Shown here: positions 44,502-58,900 of the stretch, piece by piece
How positions within the stretch are numbered: the stretch's first letter is position 1
Layout of the letters: each line of letters starts with the position of its first letter
Source of the DNA: Boothiomyces macroporosus
Taxonomy: Eukaryota; Chytridiomycota; Chytridiomycetes; Rhizophydiales; Terramycetaceae
NCBI GenBank assembly: GCA_027604185.1
Contig: JADGKB010000002.1
Location: forward strand, 287,874 to 351,873
DNA length: 64,000 nucleotides
Direction of reading: 5' to 3'
The notes under the pieces: model-generated
The model's database searches: none
What the model was told of the DNA's origin: nothing
Seen by the model: only the letters and a program-made list of their open reading frames with translations
Position numbers and translations under genes: made by a program

Positions 44502-44802
44502 AGATAATTGACGAAAAGTTCCTGCTTGAATTTAAGGTGCAGTAGCAGACTCAGATGATCCACGAGCAAAATGAACCCATTGTTGTCATTTTTGTTTGAC
44601 AGGAGCCACATCACAGGAAAATCTTGGATGGATTGAAACAAATCACTTGACCAATACTTTGTTCGTGAGTAAACGCTGGCTAGTCAAATGCGACTTTATG
44701 AAGTTTTGATGTTCGTAATATTCGGTCATTTGGTATCGCCTTTTGAAGCTATTGCCGTCAGATAGTATCAAGTATGCGAATCTATTTTTTCAGATATTAG
44801 CA

Positions 44803-46652
44803 ATGTTGAAAATTGTGTTTTTTGATAATTTTTCGTGTACTGGTCCCAAGATGACATTGTACTTGAACGAAAACCTACACGATTTCTCTCAGCTAATTAT
44901 CCCAGATGATACGCACTTCAACTATACAAACTTATTGGCGCTTTGTACGGATTTAACGGGAAAGCAAACCATCGGATTAAACTTGTGGACCGAGTTGGCG
45001 TCATCCCACTTTAAACTCGCTCCACAGGATTCAAGGATATTCTTTGAAACGTTTTCCCTATCGTTTGCGGAACAGAAGGGGTCTATGATGTCTGTTCCAG
45101 TTTTAACATTTGTATTGTTTCTGTATAATCAGCTATATGGCCTATCAATCAGTCAAATCCCTGTGAAGACCCAGGATGAATATCCAAACCTCAAAGAAGG
45201 ACCGCATTTCCCGTTGGAAAATACAGAGCTACCAACCCACGCTTCTTGTGCTTCTTTGGATGAAGAAGATATTGAAACACTAAATCACCAATCTTTTCCT
45301 TCTCATTTGATTGATGGAAGAAACAAACTCACAACATATTGGCGTTCGACAACTAAAAAATGGCTACAATTGATCTATGTTGTGGTATATGGAAACAAGG
45401 CAGACGCCAGACACAATTCATCAAGGCCAAACGGATTTGATTTCAACATCAAAGACTTGGCCGGCATGGATGCCTTCTTTACTGCTGTATTGCCTGCTTC
45501 TAGATCGCAATCAAGTAAAATTAACCACGAGCGATTCCAATCCTGGATGAATCAACGGGAATTTGCAATTACTTTCAACTATCCAAAAGATCTCCATACT
45601 GTTTCAGATAATACTCTTCGCCGAGCGGATGCATGCAGTCTTCTCAAGGAGTATTTCCAGTATTCTACCTTTTCAAATTGCAAAGTACCTTTAGACGCTT
45701 TACACTACTGTTTCCAATGGTGTATTATGGAGGGTCAACCAAATTATTCAACGATAAAATTATCAGAGAACGGAGTAGCTCTTGAAACTGAAACTAATAG
45801 ACAAGTTTCTTTTGCCAATCCAGAAGGTTTATTTCGTTTAATGTAGTTTTGCTATCTCGTAAAAAACACTTGTCAATCATGCTATCAAGTGAATTTATAG
45901 AAAACAAGAAAGTCATACTTCACCGACTTTATGATTGTAATATTTACCTGGTTGGTCTGGCAAAGAATGTAATGATCTCCAGATGTAAGAATACAAACAT
46001 TTATGCTGGTGTCCTACACAACCAAGTTCACTTACAGTCAAGCGTAAATTGTAGGGTCCACGCGATTTGTAAAAGGATTATGGTTTCTATGGATGCTTCT
46101 ACAATCACATCAAATATAGACAGCAACCACCTCTTTATCAATACCAAATTCAACCCTCTATTATCATGCTCGGCCACAAACAATATTCCAGTTGTCTTAG
46201 CCCCATTTGATAATTGGCACTTTGGGATATTGGATCAAATCAAATTAACTGGAAATGATTTAAAAGTAAACCTATGGGACCAACCGGTATCAGTACAAAG
46301 AAAGAGCACAGACTATTCCATACTTGCTCCTGCTCAGTTTTTCTTGTCTGAGCTTCCATTTACTGTCTTGCCAAATCCAGCAAACGCTGTCAATGAAGGT
46401 AGACCCGAGACTACGGTTGAATATCAAACCATTTTGAAACATTTGCCCGTGCAGTACGCGACTTGGCTAGAAGGGATGTCAAAGATCAATAATCTGCTGA
46501 TTGAAGCTATCAAGAAAGCAACTTTAATGGATCCTACTTTGAGTACAACTGTTGAAGATGAATTTCAGAAATGGCTTACCACTTCGGGTAATATCAAGTA
46601 TGTAGGAAGTATGTTGGGTTTGCAAAGTGATTATGAAAAGCTGATTAAATAA
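44803..46652 (+). CDS. TBCCD1: TBCCD1-like protein, second copy
   Basis: Identical to the first copy at 2207-4056; the intron is at 45827-45846. The same uncertainty about a short upstream exon (near 44686-44755) applies, so that puzzle is not a sequencing slip confined to one copy. Confidence 0.8.
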
Positions 46653-46676
46653 CATTACTTGATGTAATTACTATAT

Positions 46677-47593
46677 TTATTGTTTTAGTTTGCCTGCAGT
46701 GGGAAAATTGCGGCGAGATAAAAGCAATCCTTTTAAACTACGAATTTCACTTTTTATCGAATTGGCTTCAGAGTGGTATGTGCTATATGCTGGATAGTAT
46801 GTTGCTTGGCGGACAGCTTGGCCCAAATTCTGCGCTTCTAAGGAAACTTCCTTGTATATATTTGGCTGCACGGTAGCATCCTGTAGCTGGTTGTTTAGCT
46901 TTGAAATATTTTTGGAGACAGAGTAAACCATTTCTTTGAAAGATTTCGATATACTGGTATCTGCCTCATCGCAATCCAGCACTGATTTATACAACGTGCA
47001 GAAAGCAAAAGCATCCTGAAAATATGCACTTGTCGATTTTAATCTCTTTGCTACCTGAGCTTTATATAATTCTAGGAATGGAATGTAAACTGCTTGGAGC
47101 CACTTCTTATTGTTAGATTTATCGATACCTTCATTTGGTAAACTATCCAAGACCCGCCTCCTAGAATAGGGAGTAAATATAACAACAGAAAATATCGAGT
47201 TGGTCTTGGTTGAACAACACTTGTCTTTGCGACAGGCTGAATAGAATTAGTCGGTTCGCTAATTGGAGTTGGAGGCGGTAAAGCTGTATTCGTAACATTG
47301 GTGGATTCGACCTTTTCAAACGCCGTCTGGATTTCCCCATCCGTTAAGCCTTTGCCTTTCAGAAACTTAATCTTTTCTGCTTTTGGAGCAGTCTGCACTT
47401 TGGGGTTGGACAAAAAATCTACAGCTTTTTGAACATTTTGTTGATTTTGTAAATTGGCTACCTCTGCTACAACTGACTCCTGGAGCTTCAAATCATTTTC
47501 TTTTGAAATATTCTCCGCTGTTGAACTAGTCTGTTCATGGTTGGGCACCACTGGCATTGGGTCTATTTTCTCCTCGTTTTCTTTTGATGACAT
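46677..47593 (-). CDS. PEX14: Peroxin-14, second copy
   Basis: Same protein as at 4081-4997, with the 23-nt intron at 47106-47128. Both copies are intact, so neither shows decay expected of an old redundant duplicate. Confidence 0.92.
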
Positions 47594-47941
47594 GTAATTT
47601 TTTCTTTACAAAATTTTCAAATTACTGGTCTGCCTATAGCACACCATTCGTTTGGAAGCACACTCCTTAGATCCCTCTTCAGGAATCTGATTCGTCGGGT
47701 TCACCATCCTTGCGATGGTTGTTGAATAGGCTTGAGTCATTGGTGTGCAACATTGATATACCTTCCTGCTTTTCCCATAGAACTAGCCAGTCTGTTGACG
47801 AGTATACGCAAGTTCTACTGGATTATAGGAGGACATTTTACTGGTATTGGTTTAATTTATCATACTCAGCATAAATTAAGTCAAGTGCAAAGACAATATA
47901 AATTAAAAAAGTGAGCATCAATGTTCTGACCTCAGAATATC

Positions 47942-48226
47942 ATGACTATATCCTACCAACAAATTTTCGAAATGGCTGCCAGTTACGTCCGCTGCAGTGA
48001 TCCTAAACCTGTAGATCCCAATGTAATGTACCAGCTCTATTCTTATTATAAGCAAGCAACAGAAGGCGATCAATACCGTGAAGCGCCATGGAAAATCAAT
48101 GTTGAATCCTATGCCAAGTGGAACGCTTGGAAATCTCTAAAGGGAATGCGAAAGGATCAGGCAATGACGAAATACGTCGAACTTTTGAATCAAGTTGAAC
48201 CAGGTTGGATAAACAAGCGAATCTAA
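47942..48226 (+). CDS. ACB1: Acyl-CoA-binding protein, second copy
   Basis: Same 94-aa product as at 5346-5630, intact and unchanged, with the same upstream region of about 350 bp. Confidence 0.95.
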   Translation: MTISYQQIFEMAASYVRCSDPKPVDPNVMYQLYSYYKQATEGDQYREAPWKINVESYAKWNAWKSLKGMRKDQAMTKYVELLNQVEPGWINKRI

Positions 48227-48444
48227 TCGAAATGTATAAATCCTACGGGAATGATTTTAAATAAATATAGTTTGCCAAACTTGTTTGGAATTCAACCTGT
48301 AAGTTGAATCCCATTCGCCATTGTGGTATATATTAATGGACGACCACCACCGCAACGAAGGGATATCTAGGAGAGCGGATTTGAGCACTGTTCTTTTTCC
48401 AATTGTTGTTTCCAATTCTCCTATTGGACTTTGTCAAAAAAATT

Positions 48445-51400
48445 ATGTTGAGTTCAAGATCAGCAATTCCAAACAATTCAAAGCCGGACCAATTACGGCA
48501 AACGTCGCTGCTGATTGAAGAGCAAATAAGCAGAGACAAGTAATTGATTATTAACTTTGCTTTCCTGACTTGCAGGATTTACTTCTTGGAGAAAGAAAAC
48601 GAACTTCACAAACAACCATAAATGTGGACAACTCTGGCAAATGGAATTATCTCGTGGCAGAATCTTTTAAAAATCTTCCGGATTTTATTCTACAGCGATA
48701 TGATTGTAATTTCAACTAATATTAGCGTTGATGGTGTCATCATTCATGGGTATCTTTCCCGAGATTAATCATGTGTGGATGACCATTGATAACCAATTAT
48801 ATCTCTGGAATTATGAAGTACAAGAACCTATTTGTACCCATGAGGATCCGGACCAAGTCATTATCCATGTCAGTCTCGTCAAACCGCTACCTGGAATATT
48901 CTTGGAGCAGATCGAATATTTGCTTGTTATTGCAACACCATTAGAAATTACACTACTTGGAATTGCTTTTGAAGAGAAAAAGAAGGCTGGAAGGCCAAGA
49001 GGAAAAGTAAAGATTTTTAGAACGGATTTAGCGTGTCATGCTGACAGTGTCAATATGTCTAGCATCATTGGTACTGATCAAGGCCGTATTTTTATGAGAG
49101 GAAATGATGGGCAGCTATTTGAACTGGTCTATCAAGGTGATGATGGATGGCTTACTAGAAAAATTAGAAAGTTGAACAAATCTGGAAGCAGTTTAGCCGT
49201 ATTCATTCCATCCATCTTTAACTGGGCTGGAAGTGGTAAGAAGAAACTCATGTTAGATCCTATCAAATTGATTGCGTTCGATAATGATCGAAATGCACTT
49301 TACACTGTGACTAAAAACAACTATATTGAATTGATTTATCTTGGACCGGATGGAAAAGGCTTTACCAGAATTGCAAAGTACAAGGATCTCAACAATGATT
49401 TGAACAAAATCAACGCCTTTGATGATCAAATTATTGCTTTGTATCCAGTTTCACCAATGGAGTCCAGATCTTTGCATATGGTTGTGATTACTTCTTCGGG
49501 AGTGCGTGCATATTTTTCAACAAATGATTACAGTTACGCTACAACTACCAACCCAAAATTCATTGAACCTAAAACACTAAAATGTCTATTTGCTATACCG
49601 CCAAGCAATATTGCTGGCGCTGTTAATCAAAGAATTAAAGTTCATCAAGGATACTATTCAAATGGAATCACCATTACTTCTCAGGCTCTGGAAGACATTG
49701 ATCGTATTTTGATGTCGGCTCCTCATGCTGGGGCTATCGTGCAAGGGGATAGAAAATATTTGGTAGAATATGCTGGCTATTGTGAAGTAGAAGGTCGTAC
49801 TTGGGCCATTGAAGAAGTCCCTTCCGATTTGCTCTCGTCAATGAAAAAGAAGCCTGTAGTTGGGTATCACTTGAACGAATTAGCCACTCAATTTGAATTC
49901 GAGCCCAGAAAGTTCTATCTTTTGACAAATGGAGGGTTGCACACGATTGTGAAGTATCGGCCAATTGATATCCTCTACCAGCTCCTCTCCTCCCAATCTC
50001 CGAGCAACCTGCGTGTATTTCAAGACTTTTTCTCAAAGTAATCTAGTTCATAACAATAGTTTTGGAAACGATCAAAGTTGTGCAATGTGTTTGGCTATTG
50101 CTGCAAATCATCCGTAACTATTACTAACTGTAGAACAATTAATCAGGGCCTTTACGCAGGTAATTGAGCATTTATTTCAGTCAATAACAATATCGTGAGT
50201 CTTGCAACAAAATTGTACTTTGAGCTTGGTGGGGTGCCGTCCATGAGAAACTCTCCACAAACTCAAATGGGAGGTAATCCAAGATTAATTTCCAGTTACT
50301 TCTTTAGGAGTTCCATTTTCCCCTAATGACGTCGCTCATTCTGCAAAGTATAATGGACTTGTATTATACATTTCAAGGCTAGTTCGATCATTGTGGAAGC
50401 GGGAGTTGGTCTCTAAAAGGTTCATATCACTAATTTATAGTTTGTCACCCAATGGACAAGAGTTGTTAGTGCCTACATTTACATCCGAGCAATTGGCATC
50501 AATCCAATTGAATCTGGGTTCTTTGGAGGCTTTTCTGAAATTGTATCCAAAGTTGACGGCTGCACCAACGCCAGATACCAGACCAACTCAAGGAGACCAT
50601 GAAGCATGGAAGATTGAACAGCAATCATTTGCATACATTCATGAAATCATTATTAGAACTTTGGAAACAATTTCATTTCTATCAATACTTATTGACTTTA
50701 AAATCCCCAACCTGGTGCAAAATCTTTCAGAACACGATCGAAAGGAATTAATCTCAATCACGTTTGATGGTTTGGTGATTTTGCCAAAGGGGAGAGAAGT
50801 TGCCAAAGCTTTAATGTCTGCGCTAATCAACAATCAAATCAACAAGGAAATCGGTGCTGAATATGTTATTGATTCATTACAAAAGCGCTGTCCTGGCATT
50901 TGTGAAAGCAACGATGTTATCCTCTTCAAAGGAATGGAAAACCTCCGAACAGCTAAATCTATTGCCAACCAAGGCTCTTCAGCTCAACTATTACAAGATG
51001 CCCTCAAGTACGACGTTATTGATTGTAGGTTATTTTTGTCCATTTCCAAGCATTTGACGTTGGAGAAATTGTCTGAAATCGTTGAAAATTTTAAGCAGTT
51101 GCGATTTTATCCTGGAATCATTGACTTGGTGTTGCTTAAATCCTCGGAATATGTAATTCCTGACAACCTCGCAGTGGATGTAAACAATCCATACAATGAA
51201 ATATTAGATTTAAGGCAGAGATGTTATGAACTAATCTTTGGAACATTTTCTTCAATTTCAAACTTGGGCGCCACTGGCCAAATGTCTAAGGATCAGGTTG
51301 AAAAATACACAAAGGTATTGCTAAACAAAGCTTTGGCAAGCGATGATAGAAACTTTCACTATTCATTATACACTTGGTTCATTAATCAGAGTTGGATCGA

Positions 51401-52462
51401 CAAACTGCTCGAGATCCAATCACCACATTTCGAGGCATTTTTGGTCGAAAAGAAGAGAGACTTGGTGCTTGCTGATTATCTGTGCCGATTTTATGTGCGA
51501 AACAATAGATTCTTTGATGCTGCACAATTGCTCAGCGAAATCGCTTGTTACCCAGGTTTAAATCTTGATACAAGGCTCTCCTATTTGGCAAATGCAATTG
51601 CCAATGCAAAGAGTTGCACTGGGTCCAACACTCAAGAATTGCTAGGTCAATTGAACGATCTCCTGGATGTAGCTCGTATTCAAGCAGACATTATTTCCAC
51701 GCTTAAAAATATTCCTGACACAGAGCTCTTGCTACAAGAACTTGATAGTGAATTGTTGGATCTTGCAACCGTAATATCAAATTAACATAGCTTTTTAGCA
51801 AATACGCCAGACCTTACGAAATGAATGAAATTATGCTTCAAATCTTTTACATTTCCGAAACTAGTCCTGATAAAGCAAGAATTATAATTGAAAAATGCTG
51901 GGATGATATAATCAAGCAAAGTAATTATTGCTAAATAATAGAATTCAGAGACGCACAATTCAGCAAGATATCTCCATTTGATTCTCTTTCTGATAAGATC
52001 AAAGAGCTCGGGTTAAAGTTTTACCCTTCAGACTTGGTATTCCCGTTATTGTATTTGGTCAACAAGCTCGAACAGTCCAGCTTGGACTATTACATCAAGG
52101 AAAATTCATACTCGTATGGATGGGTTGCTCGATCACTTCTTGATGTTAAAATACCATTTAATCTGTTGTTCCAAGTCTACCAATCCATCTACGAATCAAA
52201 GGTATTTCTAAATCTTACGTAGTTGCCCCCATGGTCGTCAAACGAGGCAATCGCATTCTTGATTCACAATATTTTAAAACTCGTTCAGACTTGGTTCGAC
52301 TATATTAGGTCACCAGCCACTGGATTCTATGAAAGAGATGAATTCCCAGCAAGAGAAATTGATGAAGTACTAAGCAAATATCTCTCCAATCTCCCTATGG
52401 ACAACAAATCATTAAGCAACGAAATCCAAAAACTACAAAGCAGGCTCCGATCTGCCTTTTAA
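48445..52462 (+). CDS. NUP155: Nucleoporin Nup155/Nup170, second copy (diverged block)
   Basis: Same exon structure as at 5849-9866; the later introns are at 48706-48725, 50038-50059, 50114-50133, 50160-50180, 50274-50295, 51771-51790, 51921-51941 and 52202-52222. The exon 50296-51770 carries ten substitutions relative to copy A. Seven are silent. Three change the protein: Thr to Ala in LGTTGQ, Tyr to Cys in IAYYPG and Gly to Ala in ANGKS, all in the alpha-solenoid. The open frame is preserved. The unresolved first splice junction is identical in both copies. Confidence 0.9.
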
Positions 52463-52476
52463 TAAAAAATCCATCT

Positions 52477-53093
52477 TTATTTTGCGAGAATTGTAATATA
52501 ATCTTCATAATAAATCTTGTTTTCTGCTGGATCAGTACAGGCAGCCAGCATTTCTTCAATCTCTTCTTCTGTAAATACTTCGCCTTGGGAAGTTAGTGAC
52601 TTTTTCAACTCATCTGGAAGTAAATAACCTTTCTTGTCTGTATCTAGAGTCAGGAACGCTCGAAACAGAGTTTCTTCGTCACTCTTCACTGGATAAGTTC
52701 CACTAAGAATTCTAATAGTGACTTTGGAAAATCTTTCCCATGTAACAAATCCTGATGGCTCATCTTCTTCCATCTACGTTAAATCAATGCCATACTTCAG
52801 TTACCCATCCATGCAGCTGCTCCAAAGTAGGATAAATCCCCAAAGATCTCAGGATTGTACCGATTTCACGTACTATATTAGTTGAAATTACCATCACATG
52901 TGCTGTTGTTTTGTTGGTCAAAAGTATCAAATGCTGCCCTGACTCGCTTCAAAAGGATTGTTTCTGGAGACTCTACTTCTTTTACGGGAAGCGGAGGAAG
53001 TGGAGCTTCAACAGATTGAATTTCAACTTGTGGTTTTTCAATTGGGGCTTCTTCTTGTGTGGTTATTTCTGGAACAGGTACTTCACCGTTCAT
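52477..53093 (-). CDS. DRC8: Dynein regulatory complex subunit 8, second copy
   Basis: Unchanged relative to 9881-10497; introns at 52774-52795 and 52873-52891. The stop again lies 14 bp from the NUP155 stop. Confidence 0.85.
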
Positions 53094-53278
53094 TGAGGGG
53101 TAAAGTACGCGCTAAGCTTTCTATACTTATTATTGACGTGCAATTTTCCTCATGCGAGTTATTGGAAACTAGAGCTATACAATTGAAAAACGAGAAAGGT
53201 TATAAAAAATTAGCTGCAATTCATGAAATGGGCAAGTAAAGTTATCTTTATAAATCCAATGATTTCTCGGTTTTCAAC

Positions 53279-53350
53279 GGCTGTGTAGCTCAATGGTAGA
53301 GCGTTGGACTTCGGATCCAGAGGTTGCGGGTTCGATCCCCGTCATAGTCT
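53279..53350 (+). tRNA. tRNA-Arg (anticodon TCG), second copy
   Basis: Identical to the tRNA at 10683-10754, with the same T-run terminator; the anticodon TCG is at 53311-53313. Confidence 0.95.
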
Positions 53351-53476
53351 CTTTTTTTTCTCATTCCTTTGAATGCTCTTGGGTAGTATTGGATATTTTT
53401 TAACTCATAGGTGATAATTTGTACTTTTAAAGTTTATGTTGAGATTATTTGGCTTTTCAGCTTCATTTGCCTTCAT

Positions 53477-54652
53477 ATGAGTGGCGCCAAGATTTTTCAC
53501 AAACTGAACCCAAAACTGAAATTCATGAAATTTCCGAAAGCAGACACAGCGTGCAGACCTTCCACAGAATGTGTAGACTATTTCCATCATGAATTCGACT
53601 TTCTTGACCTGCACACCTGTTGGAGAAAGGCGAATTTACAAGGAAAACAAGATACCATTGAAGCAAAACGAAGAGAGAATGCAACATGGAGAAAATACTT
53701 TCAAAACAAGTACAATATACCCAAATGCAACCCGCAAGACATTGACTGGTATAAAGACAACGACGTTCTGTGGTTTTACGGGCCATTTTTCGCCCATAAA
53801 GAATCCGAGACTACACCACTATCGAGGGTGCCTTCGTCGAATTCGATTTCGGATTTAAAGCTGAAGCCGTCACTAAAGCGAATGATTCGACCGAAAGAAA
53901 TCCTTCCGGTCATCACCACATTGAAGAAAACATTATCAGACTCATGCCTAATTGATCCAAACAGCGAGATAGAAATTGAAAGACCGTTAAAAGACATCGA
54001 AAGCCCTGTGACGCCAAAAGATGTGGTGTCAGAGTTTTTTAAACAGGAAAAACAAAAGACCAAGAAACACATTCGGTTTAGTACCGACTTTAAGCCCACA
54101 AAGCACGGATTCATATTGCAAAACTTTATCAACCATAGGGACTCGCTGGCAGAGAAGGAAGATGCTACTAATTCAAAGTGTAGCTCTACGATTCGACGCG
54201 ATTCTACTGGCGAGCGTGAAGAGTTTTACTCTGCAGAGGAAATTTACGTTAAAGAACAAATCAAGGCTCTCGATATACAAAGCGATATTCAACTACAAGC
54301 AATCGAGATATCTGAAGAGATAATTATTGCGAAACTTTGCGAATCTCCAATTCCACTACGAAGAGAGATTAAAGATTCATTTGTGTATCGGCAATCTTCT
54401 CTTTTGGATCTTATAGAAAATGATTCAGAGTACCAGCAAGACACGCATCTGCCCTACCCGCCTTATGAAGAAGATGAGGTGGAAGAAGAGGAAGACCCTG
54501 AAGTGATAAAGCAAGACAAGATTAGGGACCAACTAGTAAATCAAAATGTACAATACAATGTTAGAGAATACATCTGTGACTCTATCAAAAACACTATTGA
54601 AATTGGATTATTTGTATTTCATTGTGCGAAATCAATTTCATTCTGGCAATAA
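53477..54652 (+). CDS. Reg1-like PP1 regulatory protein, second copy
   Basis: Same 391-aa product as at 10881-12056, including the DUF1752-type domain and the KHIRF docking-like motif. Confidence 0.72.
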   Translation: MSGAKIFHKLNPKLKFMKFPKADTACRPSTECVDYFHHEFDFLDLHTCWRKANLQGKQDTIEAKRRENATWRKYFQNKYNIPKCNPQDIDWYKDNDVLWFYGPFFAHKESETTPLSRVPSSNSISDLKLKPSLKRMIRPKEILPVITTLKKTLSDSCLIDPNSEIEIERPLKDIESPVTPKDVVSEFFKQEKQKTKKHIRFSTDFKPTKHGFILQNFINHRDSLAEKEDATNSKCSSTIRRDSTGEREEFYSAEEIYVKEQIKALDIQSDIQLQAIEISEEIIIAKLCESPIPLRREIKDSFVYRQSSLLDLIENDSEYQQDTHLPYPPYEEDEVEEEEDPEVIKQDKIRDQLVNQNVQYNVREYICDSIKNTIEIGLFVFHCAKSISFWQ

Positions 54653-54751
54653 AGTTAATTTTAAGTTAAGCTTTTTTAATGCATGCCTAGCCAATAGATT
54701 AAGGTTGAAAAAGTTAATTTCAACATAAAAAAATGACGAATTTAAATCGGT

Positions 54752-55972
54752 ATGGCCACTCTGAGCTCGCTCATCTTTGTTGCCTTGAATGACATTGATT
54801 CCACCACTGGGATTAAAGAGTATGAAGATTCACAAACAAAGAATTGCTCGTCCAAATTGTACAGTCACCTGCCAAAATGCAGAGCATGTGTGAAAAAGAA
54901 TGGAGAATTATGCAGGTTCAAGAACTTTCGGAGATTCTTTAGACTAAACGGGCTCTCTAGTGGTCCAGTATTCTATTTCGGTGATCCGCCGGTATTCAAT
55001 CTGCCAAAGCTGGATTACTTTGCACTCATTATCAAATCTAGATGGATTAACTACTTGCATGTAGAAGCCATCTACCGCCCAGAGTTATTCAAGTGCGACT
55101 ATTGCTCATTCCCTGTATTTATTTATCGGCTATGCAAAGTCTGCGGTATAATCTGTTGTCAATTTTGTCAAAAAACATGCCATTCAAGCGATATTGTTTG
55201 TTCCATGATTGATAACAATTATCTGCAACGGCTAATTTATGAATCTTTGGACATCCAGACTGGAGTGTGTCCCCGGAATGATATTTTGGTGATGCATACA
55301 GATACTGTGTTCCCAAAGTTGCTCAACCTGATGGAAAACAAACGAGTTACATTGATTGATTGCAAGACTGGCTCAAAAATAAAGGCATTCCTGGAATCTG
55401 TAGCGATGAATAAGCGGGTACTGAAATACCAGGATTATTTTGGTGGATACAATGACTATCTACCAAAACTCCCTTTGCAAAATCTCTTGGATTTCAGCCT
55501 AGTTAAATTCGACCCTTATGTTGAATTTGGTAGCGAATGTGACTCTGGTTCTTGCACCAATCCACTGACTTTGTTGAAGACTGATCAATTGTGTGTGATG
55601 ATTCAGGGTGAAGGGGTGGTAGAATGGGATATTTGGGAATACCATTCATTAAAACAAGCGATTCAAGATATCACACCATTGGATCCGTTCAAAGATCCCA
55701 GTTGGTTTTTAGACGACTATTGGAAACATCAATTGCCAAAAGCGAAACGAATTGAACAGTGTGTGGGAGATATAGTCTATTTGCCAGCTGGAAGTGCGTT
55801 CCAAACTGTAAACAAGTGCTTGGCAGTACTAGTAAATTCCAATTGATATTAGGTAAAACTGGATTTTTGCTCAATTGCAAATCTTTGCAAGTGTATGGAT
55901 ATTCAAGATCAGTATCCTGGAAATGTCAACTTTGATGCTTTATTGTTTAATTATCTCAATTCAAACAAATAA
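54752..55972 (+). CDS. KDM3-like JmjC protein with degenerate iron site, second copy
   Basis: Same as at 12156-13376; the intron is at 55832-55852. The missing catalytic histidines are shared by both copies, so they are not a base error in one. Confidence 0.7.
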
Positions 55973-55992
55973 AATGCATTAATCCACCACAT

Positions 55993-58900
55993 TCAAACAG
56001 AATTCTGTGAGTCCGTGTAATTCAACAGAGATCCTCCTGCTTTCGTGACTTTCATTGGGGGATTACCAACATCTTCAAGGGGACGCTTGGCAGAAGGATT
56101 ACCGTATCCTCCACCACCTGGCGTTTCAATTCGAATCCTATCACCCTTTTGCATAACAGTGGAATTCTTTCCTCCAAAATTCACCCAAAGCGGACCTTTT
56201 GCAGTGCTTCTGATCAAATAATTCATTCCAGCAGCTCCAGAATCACCCCCATTCAGCCCATAAGGTTGAAATACCCTTCTTTCGGACAAAATCGATAATT
56301 GGAGCTCTTCCAAAAATTCAATCTGGTTTAATATTGCTTTTACCTCTCTTACCACACCATCTCCACCTCGGTACTGTCCTGCCCCACCACTATTCTTTCG
56401 CAAACTGAATTCTCGGAGAATCACAGGATACCGTCTTTCCAAGATTTCTGGATCAGTAATTCTTGTATTTGTCATATGTGTATGCACTCCAGATCTTCCA
56501 TTCCAAGTTGGACCTGCACCGGAGCCACCTGCAATTGTCTCATAGTAACCAAACCCTTCGCCTTCCTGAACTGCATCTTTACCAAACGTTAAATTATTGC
56601 AGCAGCCTTGCGAAGCCGAGCATGCCCTAAATGCTTTGAAAATAACATCACAAAGTCTTTGGGAGGTCAATACATTCCCTCCAACTACCGCGGCAGTTTC
56701 GCTTGGGTTTAACAAACAACCTTCAGGGATACTAATTGAAACCGGACCTAAAGCACCTTGATTCAAGGGCATATCCAAATTGATCAAGCACCTCAGGCAA
56801 TATATGATGGCAGAATAACAAACTGATTTAGGTGCATTCGTATTTGCATACACTTGAGGACCAGTTCCAGCAAAATCAAATGAAGCAGTGCCCTTAGCAG
56901 GATCAATTCGTACAGTTAATGCAATGGGTGTGCCATCATCCATATAATCGACTGCGTGTAACCTACTTCCAAGAGTTGCATGGGTCTTCTTCAGCAAATC
57001 ACAAACAGCATGGTACGCATTTTCTTGTATGAATTTCATATACGCTTGAACAATTGAAAGTCCAAATTCTTTAATCAGCGATTTCACCAGTTGAATTCCA
57101 CGATTATTCGCTGCAACCTGAGCCTTGAGATCCGAAATATTATCTTTGATACATCTACTTCCTGTACACCCAGCGTACTGGGCAGGATCCGTAACCAAGA
57201 GTTTTGTGATTCCCTTTTCGTCAAAGACTCCATCCTTGACAATCTGGAAAGACTTGATAGCAGCTCCTTCTTGATAGAGTTCTCTGGAGTTTGGAGGCAT
57301 CGACCCAGCTTGCATCCCCCCAATATCTGCATGATGTCCTCTAGACGCAACGAAAAAGACAATATTTCCATTATCAAAAACGGGAGTAATTACTGTGATA
57401 TCCGGGAGATGTGATCCACCAGCCATAGGGTGATTGGTAAGCAGCACAGTACCTTCTTTTATCTTGTTCTTTAAATGCTTCATTTGCCATTTAACTGCTT
57501 CTTGCATACTTCCGAGATGCACTGGTATGTGCGGAGCATTTGCGACCAATCCACCATCTGGCCCAAATAAGGCACAAGAAAAGTCGAGTCTTTCTTTGAT
57601 ATTTGTAGAAATGGATGTTTTTTGCAGAGTTCTTCCCATTTGTTCTATAGTTTAACAAAAATTACCAGCGATACTCATAAACCTATGACCAAAAACGGAC
57701 AATAAAATAGGATCACAAACTATCTCTGTTTCTGAAACAACCATTTCTTGTTTACCAACAAACCCAACCACATGCTCAGAGGTAACTACAGCTTTGCAGT
57801 TGGGCTCCACAGCAATTGTTGAAGTATTGTCCAGAATCAAAGCAGGTCCAGATATCTCAGACCCTACTGGTACATCTTTCAACAGATATACCGGGGTATT
57901 GATTCTTCCAGGCCCCTCCCAGTATGCAGAAATGGTATGGGAAGCTTTAGAGAAAGGTTTTCGATTAACAGTTTCCAACTCTTGGTATACCGTGGTCCAT
58001 TTCACATCCTTTCCGGTTGCAATACTCTTTCCAATTCCTCGAATGCGAATATCGTCCACCAGTATAGATCTATCTGGCAATGTAAACCCAAATTCCTGTT
58101 GATAGTTTTCCAAGAATATTTTTTCAAACTCCCACGAATTTGTAGGTTTTAGTGTCATAATTGCAGTATCAGTACCCTGGTATCGCAAGTTAAGGTATAC
58201 TTCGGTTTCAATCTTGCTCCCAGGAAATCCTTGCTGCTTCAACTCTTTTCGACAAAGCTTATCTAACCTCGTGCATGTGTCTTTGATATCCTTCATTTCA
58301 GAAGCCTGAAGAGTGTGTGCAGCAGGTTCTTGAATTTCATAAACAACATCTGCCAATGCCTGACCATACGCAGAAAGTATTGAAGAATATTTGTGAATCA
58401 GTATTGTATGAATTCCTAAAGATCTTGCAATGGCAAATGCGTGCTGACCACCAGCCCCGCCAAAACACGCTAAAATGTGATCAGATGCCTTAAACCCTTT
58501 CCCTTCAGTCAACGCTCGAATAGGTCTGCACATAGACTCATTTGCAACTTTGATGAAACCATACGCTATTTCATCGATAGACATTTCCTTTGAGCCGTCC
58601 TGCTTTGCAAGAAAAGCGTTGATTTCCTTGGCAATTTTTTCAAAGCCTAACTTTGTAGCATTTTTATCCAATGGCTCGTTTTCGGATTTGCCAAAAATCT
58701 TTGGAAAGTATTCTGGATCCAGCCTACCGAGCTGCAAATTGGCATCTGTTATCGCTAGAGGACCATTTTTTCTATAACATGCAGGTCCAGGATGAGCAGA
58801 CGCACTTTCAGGGCTAATATCAGGGAAAATTTACCCAACTACAAACATGCCATTTCGGAAAAATAATCGAGAGCCTCCGCCAGCTGCTACAGTGTTAATA